Shown: one piece after another, positions 1 to 11,358 of the stretch
Layout of the letters: each line of letters begins with the position of its first letter
Position numbering within the stretch: position 1 is the first letter of the stretch
Assembly: GCA_028554755.1 (NCBI GenBank)
Contig: JAPTOF010000001.1
Span: 29,377,501-29,441,500, forward strand
Reading direction: 5' to 3'
Origin: Cordia subcordata
Taxonomy: Eukaryota; Streptophyta; Magnoliopsida; Boraginales; Cordiaceae
Length of the DNA stretch: 64,000 bases
Program-made: the position numbers and the translations under genes
The notes under the pieces: generated by a model
Told to the model about the DNA's origin: nothing
Seen by the model: the letters and a program-made list of their open reading frames with translations, nothing else
Database searches by the model: none

Positions 1-429
1 TGACAGACCCATACTAAGTCCTAGGGTGTAATTAGGAAACTAGTTAGTTGCTTGGTATTAGAAGCCATATTTAGTAAGCCAATATCTCAAATCCCATAGC
101 ATTGAATTAAAGAGTCACCAATTCATAATTCTAGCTTACCCTATCACCGTCCTATAGGTTTAATCCCCCTAGATTAACTTAGTTCTTACTTTTCCTTTCT
201 AGTTTCTATACTGTAGCTTTTTCATTTCTCTCCTAGCTCCTGTTAATCCAAAACACCAAAAATATGTTTAGTCTAGGTTTTCTTTTCGGCACTTCCTAGG
301 ACACCAAGCATTAGATTCACATCACAACAATACCCTTCCTGTGGTTCAACACCCGCATTAGTACCCTTATATTGCACAGTTTGTATGCTTGCAGGACTTT
401 TTAGGGCTTGCTCCTTCAAAGGCATATCA
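1..429 (+). repeat. 5' LTR, 3' part only
   Basis: This matches the last ~430 bases of the 3' LTR ending at 9736, with scattered substitutions. Shared blocks include the stretch around 20-120 (ttagttgcttggtatta) and the terminal 'gggcttg.accttcaa' block. The LTR end is placed at the ATCA at 426-429, just before the primer-binding site. Confidence 0.85.
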
Positions 430-433
430 AGTT

Positions 434-455
434 CTTGGCGCCATAGTCAGAAAGG
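434..455 (+). other. Primer-binding-like site of the gypsy element
   Basis: TTGGCGCC lies five bases downstream of the LTR end. TGGCGCC followed by an imperfect inverted 'gtc..aaaggc' is the usual start of the tRNA-primed site in plant Athila/Tat elements. The 3' half is diverged. The stretch from 456 to 784 is a pyrimidine-rich leader with no gene. Confidence 0.55.
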
Positions 456-784
456 CACAGTGTTTTACATTCTTTGCTTGTGTGTATTGGTAGTTTCTTT
501 ATTTGTTTTCCTTACTCTTTCTTTATAGTTTGTTTAGTTTTTCTTTATCTTGTTTTTTTCTATATTATCTTACTTTGATACTTGTTTATCTACCATTGTT
601 CTTGTTTTCTTTTGAGCTCTTGAGTTTATTTTTTGTACTTAGCTTGTTTAGCTTTGTTAGTTACTTTTGTTTTTGTTTTTAGGAGACTTTCTAAGATTGT
701 GGCTTATTTGCTGTAGCCTTAGGATTGTTGAAGTTTTTGGGTGTTGAAGTTTTTGGGCGTTGAAGTGGCCGGAGTTGGGGTAGT

Positions 785-2956
785 TTGTGCATGCTTGGAA
801 AGAAATCCCTTGGAAATCCCCTAGTTCCCCTTAATCCCAAACCCGATAGAATTGCAAGGCATTTTTGGCATTTAGGAGATCTTTTTCAGAAGATGGTCGA
901 TCCCAATCATCCTCCTAATCCTCCCATTCCCCCAATGAATCCCATTCCACCTCATGATCACCATGGGCATCAAGCCTAAGACCATTTTGGACAAGAGCCT
1001 CTTAGACCAGACACACATAGATGAGGAGCCTACTCTTAGGCAATTGTTCCTCCTTGAAGCCTTTGAGCCTAATTTGGCTATTCAAATTCTAGGTTTGGGG
1101 GAGACGAACTTCGAGATTAAGCATAATATGTTGGCCATGCTTCCTTTCTTCTAGGGGAGAAGTAATAAGAGTCCTCTATAGCACATTACCGATTTTGTTG
1201 AGATGAGTTCTACCCTCTATATCCTCAATATCTCCCAAGAGGTCATACGTTTAAGATTGTTTCCTTTCTCACTTAAGGACAATGCTAGGACTTGGTTGCA
1301 TTCCTTTCCTAATGGTTGCATCACTTCATAGGCTGAGCTTCAATCTAAGTTCTTTCAGAAATTCTATCCCATGGCCAAGATAGATGACCTTAGGACCGCC
1401 ATTATGACTTTCTCCCAGTATGATCTAGAATCTTTCATGAGGCTTGGGAAGGGTTTAAAGACCTTCTTAGATAGTGTCTACACCACGGGTATGGTAGTCA
1501 TGACCTATTGTAGTACTTCTTTCGAGGTTTAAATGAACAAAATAGGATAATGGTCAATGTCGCCTCCGTTGGTGGACTCTATATCTTAAGATCGACTGAG
1601 GTAAGGAAGAAAATGGAGTTGATGGTCGAAAATTCTTTTCAAAACAATGCTATGGATAGGTCTAGTCGGGGAGGTAATAAGAGAGGTGTTAATAAGGTTA
1701 GCGTTTCTTTAGATTTACCCGCTAAGGTAAAGGCCTTGACAAATAAGTTAGACCAATTCATTTCTTTGTCTCTTTCATCTCACGATTATAGGACTAGTTC
1801 CATAGGTTCGTCTTCCACCCCTTTGGTAGTTGAAGTGTGTGCTTTATGTTCTGAGTTATCTCATGAGACCATAGCTTGCCCTTTAACACCTCAATTTCCC
1901 GAATTTATGAAGAAGCAAGTGTGTGCTACTCAAGGTTATTCTAGTAAGTATAACTCATACTTGAACACATACAATTTGGGTTGGAAGGACAACTTAAAAT
2001 TTTCTTAGACATAAGGTCAGCACGAGTCTAGTTCACATGCCCAAGTTCCACTCAAGTAGCGACCCCGTCCTATTAACCCTCTAGGGTTCTACAATGTCAA
2101 TCAACCCAAGCTTCCTAGTGCTCCTCAACCACAAGCACTCCCTGATTCCTCTAGTAGCTAATCTCCTAGCAATGATGTGATGAAGTTAATGCAATTTATT
2201 CAGAATTAGTATTAGGTATTAGCTAGTCAGCAATAGGAATTAGCAAATTATAAGCAAGAGATGGCTAGGTTTAAGGCACAATTAGGGCAGCTTGTCACCC
2301 AGTTGAGTACTAGAAACCCTAGGAAGCTACCTTCTCAGCTGGAGGTGAACCTTAGAGTCCAGTCCTGTTCCTTCACTGATACCACTTGTCTCCTTCAAGC
2401 CTAGGCTAAGGCCGTTACCACTCTTAGGAGTGGTAAGATAATGGACAAAAGAGTAGGAGTAGACTATGCAGTGCTTGCCCTTACTGGTCCTTTCAAGTCT
2501 AGAAAGTCTCATTGTAGACCTGTTAAGGGGGATTCTAGAGAGGGTCCTTTTAAGAGAGTTGAGCCTATGCAAGACCATAGAGAGAGTAGTATTTCCCGCC
2601 CATATCGTGAGGGAAAGGAGCCCATTGATGATTCCCATGTGTCTAGAGGTATTGCATCTAGAGTTCCCTTCCCATCCTCTTTAGAGAGGCCCATACCTAG
2701 TGAGGATTTTAAGTTTTTCAAGATCTTAGAGCATCTTAAAGACCTTAAGGTCAATCTTTCTTTGAATGCAATCCTTTCCATTCCCTCTTATTCTAAGTTC
2801 TTCAAGGACCTTTGTACAAGGAAGCATAGATCATCAAACATTCCTAAGAAGGTGAGGCTTACAGAAAAAGTGAGTAGTATTTGTACTTCGGGCCTTCTGG
2901 TCAAGATGAGTGACCTTAAAGCTTTCACCATTCCTTGTCGGATTCGTGAGACCTAG
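785..2956 (+). pseudogene. gag of the Ty3/gypsy element, disrupted
   Basis: A proline-rich N-terminal segment (from 785, with an internal ATG at 893) is followed in shifted frames by a capsid-like region at 954-1500. A longer open stretch at 1550-2008 contains the zinc knuckle CALCSELSHETIAC, a perfect CX2CX4HX4C, read around 1832-1875. It is followed by an N/Y-rich segment typical of Athila gag and a glutamine-rich stretch near 2190-2260, where Gln codons have become TAG. The part at 2441-2956 matches the linker between gag and protease (FKILEHLKDLKVNLSL). Nucleocapsid and capsid functions are inferred from family knowledge. At least two frameshifts and about ten stops make this a pseudogene. 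Confidence 0.8.
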
Positions 2957-3403
2957 ATTGATCCTGCCTTGCTAGATTTAAGTTCCAGTGTAAATCTCAT
3001 TCCCTACACCATCTATCAATAAGTAGGTCTAGGTAAGTTATCCTCTACACATGTTACTCTTCAACTAGCTGATAGATCCAAGCGTAGACCTAGGGGTGTG
3101 ATGAAGGATGTTATGGTCCAAGTAGGTGAGTTTGTGTACCCTGTTGATTTCATAATATTAGATATGGATTCGGGTCATGATTTTAGACTTTTTACACCTG
3201 TCCTTTTAGGTCGCCCCTTCCTTGCCACCGCAGATGCTATTATTCATTATAGGTCGGGGTTATTCAAGATGAAATTTGGGAATTTAAGGTCCACCATGAA
3301 GGTTGTTGAGGCGATAAATAGGGCTAGTATAGGGGAAGTAGAGGATAGAGAAGAGTGCTTAGAGTGGATGTTATTAATTCTTGTGTTAAGGATTTGGTAG
3401 AGA
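2950..3403 (+). pseudogene. Aspartic protease of the Ty3/gypsy element, disrupted
   Basis: The motif LLDLSSSVNLIPY near 2968-3010 corresponds to the retroviral-type active site (usually DLGAS); the catalytic Asp is kept while the next two positions read Ser. It is followed by LQLADRS, then VDFIILDMD and LLGRPFLATADA (3150-3235), the normal C-terminal flap and dimer region of plant gypsy proteases. The frame opens after a TAG at the gag/protease junction (2953) and is interrupted again near 3020 and at 3398. In a live element it would process the Gag-Pol polyprotein. Confidence 0.8.
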
Positions 3404-3437
3404 AGATCATGACCGATGGAAAAGATTTGAGGAATTT

Positions 3438-5092
3438 TTGTCTAGCTTTGATGTGAAGACCTTAGGGCGAAAATGTGTAACTTCCACCTCTTTAGTTGGC
3501 GATTCCATGATTGATAAGTCACTTGAGGTTATTCCTTCTAGTCTTGATTCTAGTAATGTCCCTGATGATGATGTTGAGGTTAAGTCCCTCTCGGTTGAGA
3601 CTAGCCCATCTTTAGAGCTTAAACCCCTTCCCGAGCATTTAAAGTATGCTTTCCTAGGTTCTGGTGAGACCCTTCTGGTTAACATAGCTTCTGATCTTTC
3701 CTGAGAGCATGAGGAGCACCTTTTAGAGGTTCTTAGGAAACATATAAAGGCTACAGGGTGGAAAATTAATGATTTGAGAGGTATTAACCCTTCGGTTTGC
3801 ATGCATCGTATTCACCTTGAAGATGGAGTCATTCCTTCTAGGGAGATACAAAGAAGGCCAAACCCACACATAAGTGAAATAGTTAAGAAAGAGATCATTA
3901 AGCTCTTAGATGCAGGTATTATCTATCCAATCTCTGATAGTGAGTAGGTTAGCCCAATCCAAGTTGTCTCTAAGAAGTCAAGGATCACGGTTATAGAGAA
4001 TGAGGGAGGAAAGCTTATCCCTACGCGTGCTCCCACGGGTTAGAGAGTTTGTATTAACTATAGAAAGCTCAACTCCAAAACTAGGAAAGATCATTTCCCA
4101 TTGCCTTTTCTTGACCAGATCTTAGATAGAGTAACTGGGCATAGCTACTATTACTTTCTAGATGGCTATTCCAGGTATAATTAGATCCCCGTGTTTCCCG
4201 AGGACCAAGAGAAGACTACCTTTACTTGTCCCTATGGCACTTTTTCCTATAGGAGGATGCCTTTCAGTTTATGTAATGCCCCAACGATTTTTTAGATGTG
4301 CATGATGGCCATTTTTAGTGACTTGATTGAGAGACATTTAGAGATATTCATGGATGACTTCTCAGTCTTTGGTGATGATTTTAATGAGTGCTTGAGTCAT
4401 CTCTCTTTAGTCTTAGACCATTGTGTGGAGAAAAACTTAGTGTTGAGTTATGAGAAATCCCACTTCATGGTGTAGCAGGGGATAGTTTTGGATCATGTTG
4501 TCTCATCTAATGGCAATCAAGTTGACCCGGCTAAGGTAGAATTGATACGGAAGTTACCTATCCCTAAGTGTGTTAAGGATGTTAGATCTTTTCTAGGGCA
4601 TACAGGATTCTACCGTAGGTTTATTAAGGATTTTGGCCATATAGCATGTCCCTTGTCTAGGCTCTTAGCACAGTATGTCTCCTTTGAGTTTGATGATGAG
4701 TGTGTTAGAGCTTTTAATAAGCTTAATCATTATTGTCTTCTTTCTCAATCATCCAACCACCTGATTACAATCTCCCATTTGAAGTTATGTGTGATGCATA
4801 ATAATGTAGTGTACTATGCTGGTAACACTCTTGATGAAGCCCAAAAGAACTATACCACCATAGAAAAAGAGCTTCTAGCAGTTGTCTTCTCCCTTGACAA
4901 GTTTAGGTTGTATACCCTAAGGTCCAAAGTGATTGTCTATACCGATCATGCAGCATTAAGATATTTATTATCCAAGAAAGAGTCTAAGCCCTACTTGATT
5001 AGGTGGATAGAGTCTAAGCCCCTCTTGATTAGGTGAATGCTCCTTCTTCAGGAATTTGATGTTGAAATCTGGGATAAAAAGGTAGTGAGAAT
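3438..5092 (+). pseudogene. Reverse transcriptase and RNase H of the Ty3/gypsy element, amber-riddled
   Basis: One reading frame runs from 3438 to 5036 with no frameshift, broken by TGA at 3702 and TAG at 3945, 4041, 4182, 4293 and 4473. The RT is recognised from VCINYRKLN, FPLPFLDQI, FTCPYGTF.YRRMPF and the catalytic FMDDFSVFG (near 4348), an FxDD variant of YxDD. Then come the thumb/connection ([12 protein letters not shown]) and RNase H ([27 protein letters not shown]). The RNase H segment carrying the first catalytic Asp appears deleted around 4790. A 30-bp in-frame tandem duplication at 4981-5040 is followed by a stop. The 5' part (3438-3780) is a spacer between protease and RT. Stop positions coincide with expected Gln or Trp codons. 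Confidence 0.88.
4981..5040 (+). repeat. 30-bp tandem duplication inside RNase H
   Basis: Two adjacent 30-base units, 4981-5010 and 5011-5040, differ at a few positions. Both encode ESKP.LIRW-like residues, so the duplication kept the frame. The second unit carries TGA where the first has TGG. Confidence 0.85.
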
Positions 5093-6456
5093 TTGATAAC
5101 GAATCACCTTTCCTGTCTTGTTAATAAGTCTTCCAGTGATCCATCTCCTTTTCGTGATTTATTTCCCGATGAGCAATTGTTTGCCGTCTCTCATCATATA
5201 CCATGGTTTGCTCACATTGTCAATTATCTTGCCATAAGGCGTTTCCCCTCTCATTGGGAAAAGAGAGAAAGAGATAGGTTCTTAGTACAAGTGAGACATT
5301 TCTTTTGGGATGATCCCTATTTTTTCAAAATGTGTGCAGATCAAGTGATTCGTTGGTGTATGCCAGAGGATGAGTTCGTGAGCGTGTTAAGTATTTGTCA
5401 CGATGACAGGTGTGGAGGTCATTTTAGTGGAAAGAAGAGTGCCATGAAGGTCTTGCAATGTGGATTCTTTTGGCTCACTCTCTTTAGAGATGCCCAAGAG
5501 TATCACAAAAAGTGTGTTAAATGTCAACAATCTGGGTCCATCTCTAAGAGAAACATGATGCCTTTATTGCCTATTCTTCCATGTGAGTTATTTGATGTTT
5601 GGGGTATAGATTTCATGGGTCCATTTCCACCTTCCTTTGGGTACCAATACATTTTAGTGGTCGTGCACTAATTATCATAGGATAGTGGTGAAATTTATTA
5701 AGAAGAACATTTTCTCTATATTTGGAGTCTCTAAGGTCTTGATTAGTGACAGGGGTTTGCATTTTCACTATAGGACTTTAAAGGCCTTGTTGAGAAGATA
5801 TTTGATCACTTATAAGGTAGCTACTCCTTACCACCCGCAAACTAGTAGACAAATAGAGGTGTCCAATAGGGAAATTAAACACATTTTAGAGAAAATAGTT
5901 AGGCCTGATAGGAGAGATTGGTCTATTAGGTTGAATGATACTTTGTGGGCCTATCGTACCGCTTTCAAGACTTCTATTGGTATATTTCCGTATAGATTAG
6001 TTTATGGAAAAATTTGTCACTTGCCGGTAGAACTTGAGCATAGAGCTTATTAGGCAATGAACGCCCTAAGCTTTGATTTGGCAAGAACGGGTGAGAAAAA
6101 GAGGCTTGACCAAGCGGAGTTAGAGGAGCTTAGATTCGAGAAGTATGAGAATGCCAAGCTTTACAAGGATAGGATCAAGAGAATTCATGATAAACAACAC
6201 ATTCTTAAGAAATCATTATCTACCTCCGATAAAGTTTAGTTGTTTAACTCACATTTAAAGCTCTTTCCAAGTAAGCTCAAGTCAAGATAGAAAGGGTCGT
6301 ATGAGGTGTTGGTTGCCTACCCTTCCGGAGCAATTAAAACCAAGGACTTAAAGGATGGCCAAGAGATAACAGTGAACGGGTAATGCCATAAGCATGAATA
6401 TGATCCGAGCATGACTCATATAGAGGTTTTAAATGCTTTGGGACCCCATCTATGAA
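5093..6456 (+). pseudogene. Integrase of the Ty3/gypsy element, disrupted
   Basis: The HHCC zinc region is visible near 5395-5530 (CHDDRCGGHF ... CVKCQQ). The core follows with the first acidic residue in DVWGIDFMGPF (near 5595), the second in LISDRG (near 5740) and Glu in [13 protein letters not shown] (near 5858). This gives the DDE triad of a retroviral integrase. At 5671-5690 a stop and a short deletion remove the segment just after VVVH. After 6053 another TAG interrupts, and the C-terminal domain (KGSYEVL, IKTKDLKDGQEITVNG) continues in frame 6057-6456 through stops. The enzyme would insert the cDNA; this copy is non-functional. Confidence 0.87.
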
Positions 6457-7858
6457 GGTTGAAGATGAGTTAGTGATCGCCTGGCTGACAGCGTGGTAGT
6501 TAACACTACTAAGAGGCAACCGAGGTTAAATTTTGCAATTTTGCACTTATTTCATTTTCATTTCTTTTTGTTTTATTTCTTTTTTCTTTCACCCATACCA
6601 AAGTGTTAAATCTCGATCCTTTGTCCCATAAGATACACCGTTGCTTATTATTGCCAACGCCAATGCAAGCTTGCATAGGCAATGCTACTAACCTTGTTTT
6701 CTTTATGAGTGTTTGTGAATTGTGAGTCACAAAGTTAGTATTTTGGTAATTTATTATTGGCATAGAAAGCTTTGACGGCAATGCAAGATTGTAGCAATCC
6801 TTTCTCCACTTGTTTCCCATGTTTCTACCTCATCCCCACCATCCTTACTTGTTTTGTGATGCCAATTTGCTTGTTTATATGCTTTACTTTATTTGCTTGA
6901 GAGCAAGCAAAGTTTAGGTTAGGAGCCTTGGTCTTATTGTTTTATGTTTTCTCAGGGTAGATTGCATTATTTGGTTAAAATTGGTGAAAATTTTTCAAAT
7001 TTTACTACATGTAGCGTTGTTTATTCTTGGTTGATCATTGTGATAAGCTATTATAATTGACTCAATTGATTGTTGAATATAAGAAGCATTGTGGGGAAAT
7101 GAATGAAGTGGATTGAAAACCTAGTCTTGAAGGGGATGCCCTTGAAAGTTGTGGGGAGTGAAACCCTTTAAGAATGCCGTTGTAGCCATCACATAGCTTG
7201 GTACGAAAAAGTGAAGAAAAAGGGCTATTGATGTGAATACCCCTTTCTTGATTGATTCTTTTTTATATGTCTTAGCCTTTCTTTTTCCTTTGTTTTTGTG
7301 TATATGCAATGCAAAGTATGAAAATTTCAAAAAATTTGAAAAAGGCAAAAATGGTGTAAAAAGATAAAAAAGATGAAAAATTAAAAAAATTGGAAAATAG
7401 AAAAAGCCAAAAGCACCAAAAATCTTTGTGAATAAGTGCATAAGTGATACAATGTCAAGTAGCATAAGCTATTCTTTTTGTATATATGTGAATAAGGCTT
7501 TTATAAGCCATTGCATTTGTTTATTCTCTCTCTTCTTATCTTTGAGGCTTTGTGCATGTTAAGGAGGCCACGTTAGTCAAGGGGCATGAAATATCAACCT
7601 CCCATGTGCGTGAGTTAGAATCCTAGACTTGTGACGGTTTGGCTATTTGGGAAGTTCCCGTGAGGTTTAAGGCCCTTTATGAGTAAATGGAGGATCCAAA
7701 GAAGCTTGGGGAATCTCTCCACAATAGGAATGCCCCCTTCATGCTTCTCAGACTAACATTGATAACAAGTCAATCCCTTAGGTAGCCCTTTGCATCAGCT
7801 TTAGAAATAAACTTAAAATTAGGCTTGCTTGGGGACAAACAAGGAGAAGGCTTGGGAA
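6457..7858 (+). other. 3' non-coding region of the gypsy element with two polypurine-like modules
   Basis: No coding sequence is convincing here. A 'gcttgag.gcaagcaaag' module lies at about 6894 and a related 'gcttggggacaaacaagg' module at about 7828, the latter ending in a purine-rich stretch directly before the 3' LTR (polypurine tract, about 7840-7858). The same two modules, about 950 bases apart, occur in the element at 24324-31606. An A-rich stretch at 7320-7420 creates a fortuitous antisense frame. Confidence 0.6.
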
Positions 7859-9736
7859 TGTTGATGTATTGTGTTTTTGTGTGTGTTTGCATTGTCATTT
7901 ATTCATGCTTAAGAGGTGTTTTAAGCTTTAAGAGATGCATTAGTATAGTACACATACTAGAGTTAGGCTTAAGCGTAAGCAAATGTACAAAGTTGAGTTT
8001 AAAGACAAGCGTTACACTAATGCACGCTTATTTCTCATGTTTGGTGAAGTTAGGTCAAAAGCTCGAAACTTGAATTGACAGAGAATTGATATTGGAGTCA
8101 AGCTTGAGATGTTCGGGATGTGAAAGAAGCATAAAAGAGATTTTGGAGGCAACCAGTCGAAGAATAGGGCAACTAGAGCGAAACAGACGCAATGCGAGAA
8201 AATCAGCTAAGCTTCTGACTTGGCCAGTCGATTCCCCCCTTCTAGGGCCAGTCGACTGGCCTAGGTGATTGGCCAAAATAAATAGCAACCCCTTTGGGCT
8301 AGTCGACCAGCAAAGGCTTCTGGTTGGACATGATTGCTGCACTATAGAAGCCCTTTTCTAACCCATTTTTAATAGATTTTGATCCCTTTTTCACCTTCAA
8401 TTCACACACCCGCTTCTCACACACAAAACCCTACTTCCACCCACCTCTAATAAATGCACTAACACACACTCACCTAGAATCAAGTTGATTTTGAAGGATT
8501 CAAACATTTTTTGGTGAAGATTCACTCAAGTTTGTAAAGAGACAAACAAGGATGGAAGAGGAGATTTCTATAACCTCTTTCATTCTTATCTATTTAATGC
8601 TTGAGTAGATGATTTAGGGTGCCTAAACTTGTGTAATGGGATGATTTTTCATATTCTTTGTTATGGGATTATATTGGCTTATATATATACATACTTCATC
8701 CTTATTTTGATAAGCTTTATATCATTTCACATCCACGTGTTTAAAGTAATGCTTGAAAGAGTGGTATATATATAATTTGAGTTGTATTCACTATAGAACA
8801 CTTCTAACCTTTTCAATATGCATGTCTATGTGTGTGTTTGAGGATAATATGAAGTGGGTTAGTTAGATTCATGTATATGTGAATGTTAACATGCCTTGTG
8901 GTGAATATATACTCAAATATCGCTACATGTTGGTGCTCAAATGTTTCCAATGGCGTAAACCAAACTTGCTTGTATTTTTATCGTGGATAGGACGTCATAT
9001 TCACAATGCCTTAATTTAGAATATGTAAGAAAGCACTTAGTAGTTATCAATCTGCTTTAGTGTCCCTAGAATGACAATGTATAAGTTAGGACTAGTTTAG
9101 ATCGAGTCCCCTTTAGCTTTAAATCCAACTAATAGGAGTCCGGATAGGCTTAGTCAACCTTAGGAACCCTCGGTCTTAGCTTTAAATCCAGCTAATGGTT
9201 TAGGAACTAGGGTGGGATCATTCTAGGTCACATAAATAGCTCTCTTGTCCCTTCTATGGCCTTAGGTACATAAGAACCACACCGCAACTCTAAGTGTACA
9301 CGCCTAGGGACGGATCCACATCGAGTCCTAGGGTATAATTAGAACACTGGTTAGTTGCTTGGTATTAAAAGCCATATTTAGTAAGCCAATATCTCAAATC
9401 TTATAGCATTAAGTTAAAGAGTCACCCATTCACAAGTGTAGGTTACCCTATCACCTTCCCATAGGTTTAATCCCTCTAAATTAGCTTAGTTCTTACTTTT
9501 CCTTTCTAGTTTCCATATTGTAGTATTTTCATTTCCCTCCTAGCTCCCATCAATCCAAACCACCAAAAATATGTTTAGTCTAGATTTTCTTTTTGGCACT
9601 TACTAGGACATCAAGCATAGGATTCACATCATAACAATAGCCTCCCTGTGGTTCGACACCTGCATTAGTACCCCTATATTGCTAAGTCCGTGCACTTATG
9701 GGACCTTTTAGGGCTTGCACCTTCAATTTTACATCA
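7859..9736 (+). repeat. 3' LTR of the Ty3/gypsy element
   Basis: It starts TGTTGATG right after the purine-rich tract and ends ACATCA, 1878 bases. Its last 430 bases repeat 1-429. Blocks such as 'cctagggacgga' and 'aggagtccggataggctt' are shared with the LTRs at 24324-26270 and 29657-31606, so these elements are related. Confidence 0.85.
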
Positions 9737-10775
9737 TATACTCCAATCCAGGGCCTAACCTATTAGCTGGGTTTAAAGCTAAAGACTTGACCACCATGAA
9801 TTAGGCATAATTAATCATCACATATGTAAGTAGATAAAAGCATTTGAAGCACAAATAACACGTGCATATTCACATAGGCATTTTAACAAACACATAAACA
9901 TGTTTGATTTTTAATACATAGACTTATGGAATCATGTTATAGATTTATGTAAACAAACATGTATTAAGAGCCAAAGATACACACAAATCCTTTATTCAAA
10001 GCCTTAATCTAATATACGACATCAATCAAGCCTAAATCCAACTTAATTACAAAGCATATCTACAAAAATAAGAAAAGGAAGAAAAAACTCCCCTTCAAAC
10101 TCTTGCTCAAATCCAAAGTGAAACCCTTCAATTGATTGTTACAAGCTTCAATCCTAGCTTGGTTTAGTGTGGGATGGTGGTTTTAGTTGTTTGATGAAGT
10201 GGGTAGAACGGTTAAGGTTTCTAAGGTTTTTATTCCAAAAGTTCTTCCCCTGAAAATGTGCTAAAATCGAGCATTTATAGCTGTTCAGCATGCAAGCTGG
10301 TCAGTAGGTCGGTCTACCTACTAGCGCGACCTACCTAGAGGACTACATTTTGGTTTGGCTAATCAGAGGGGCTAGTTGACCTACAAGCCGGTCAGGTACG
10401 TCAGTCTACCTATTAAGGCAGCTTACCTTGACAACTTTGTCCCATTTTAGCCCCATTTCTTTTACAGTCTTCTCCTTTCACCTCGAACCACTTATGGAGG
10501 CCTCTAAACACATTTTTCTTCAACTTTTCATCTTCAAATCATCCTCAAGCTTAGTCCCATGGCTTGTACATCTTTAATTATACTTCATGTCTCTTCCCAA
10601 AATACACCTAAAACATGACATAATGCACTTAGTGCAGCATTTATACACTTTAAACACTTTATGTACATATATATCTAATTATCCACAAATGTACACTAAA
10701 TACACACAAATAAGCATAAAATACCTAAGAAGTGTATCCAAACACCATGTACAAACATAAACAAATCACACATAT
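9737..10775 (-). repeat. Antisense LTR fragment related to the gypsy LTRs
   Basis: Read on the minus strand, 9741-9800 gives the 'tagctttaaaccCAGCTAATAGG' block found in sense at about 9110-9135. Further blocks with 'acatgt..atgtgttt' and a GTCGAC-like rich patch (10290-10420) also match LTR structure. The sense end of the LTR is missing, because the fragment abuts 9736. Its other limit, where an unrelated pol fragment starts near 10776, is approximate. Confidence 0.6.
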
Positions 10776-11358
10776 TATTACCCATTCCTAAAACTGTTAA
10801 GGATGTTAGATCCTTCCTTGGCCACGCAAGTTTTTATTGAAGATTCATTAAGGCTTTTAGTCATATTGCCCATCCATCATCTAAGCTTCTAGCGCAGGCT
10901 ATTCCCTTTGTGTTTGATGAAGAATGCACTAAAGCATTTGACAAGCTTAAATCCTTACTTTTCTCTTTCTCTATCATCCAGCTTCCTAATTACAGTCTTC
11001 CTTTTGAGATGATGTGTCATACATTTGATTATGCTATAGAGCTACATTTGGATAGCGTAAAACTAAATTGCCCCATGTGATTTACTATGCTTGTACTACT
11101 CTAGATAATGCCTAGAGAAATTATACCACCATTAAGAAAGAGCTTCTTGTCGTAGTATTCTTCCTTGACAAGTTTATATATTATATCCTTGGGTCCAAGG
11201 TCATAGTGTACATTGACCATGCAGCTTTGCACTATCTTTTGTCTAAACATGAGTCTAAGTTGCACTTGATTAGGTGGATGCTGCTTCTTCAAGAGTTGGA
11301 CATTGAGATTAGGGATAAAAAGGGTAATGAGAATTCTATAGACCATCTATCTTGTCTT

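Larger units (their letters stand above)
1..9736 (+). mobile_element. Ty3/gypsy retrotransposon, Athila/Tat-like, 5' end outside window, decayed
   Basis: The sequence at 1-429 recurs at about 9310-9736 in the same orientation, and both copies end in ATCA, so they are read as the two LTRs. The 5' LTR begins before the window. Between them, in order, come a primer-binding-like site, gag with a zinc knuckle, aspartic protease, reverse transcriptase, RNase H and integrase. This is the Ty3/gypsy order, with integrase after RNase H. The protein motifs resemble the plant Athila/Tat lineage. The coding region carries many stop codons and several frameshifts, so the copy cannot make its own proteins. 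The LTRs differ visibly, pointing to an old insertion. The lineage name is from memory of family motifs; the superfamily call is secure. Confidence 0.9.

Noticed and set aside
2327..2781. Minus-strand frames opposite gag
   Set aside because: The plus strand has recognisable gag/protease linker sequence here, so these are shadows.
7121..7465. Antisense frame of 114 codons, Phe/Leu-rich with a membrane-protein look
   Set aside because: It comes from the A-rich 3' non-coding stretch of the gypsy element; the corresponding region at 29027-29323 gives a similar spurious frame. No known motif.
9737..10775. Complete antisense LTR
   Set aside because: The end corresponding to the sense 3' terminus is missing at 9737 and no flanking duplication is seen, so it is listed only as a fragment.
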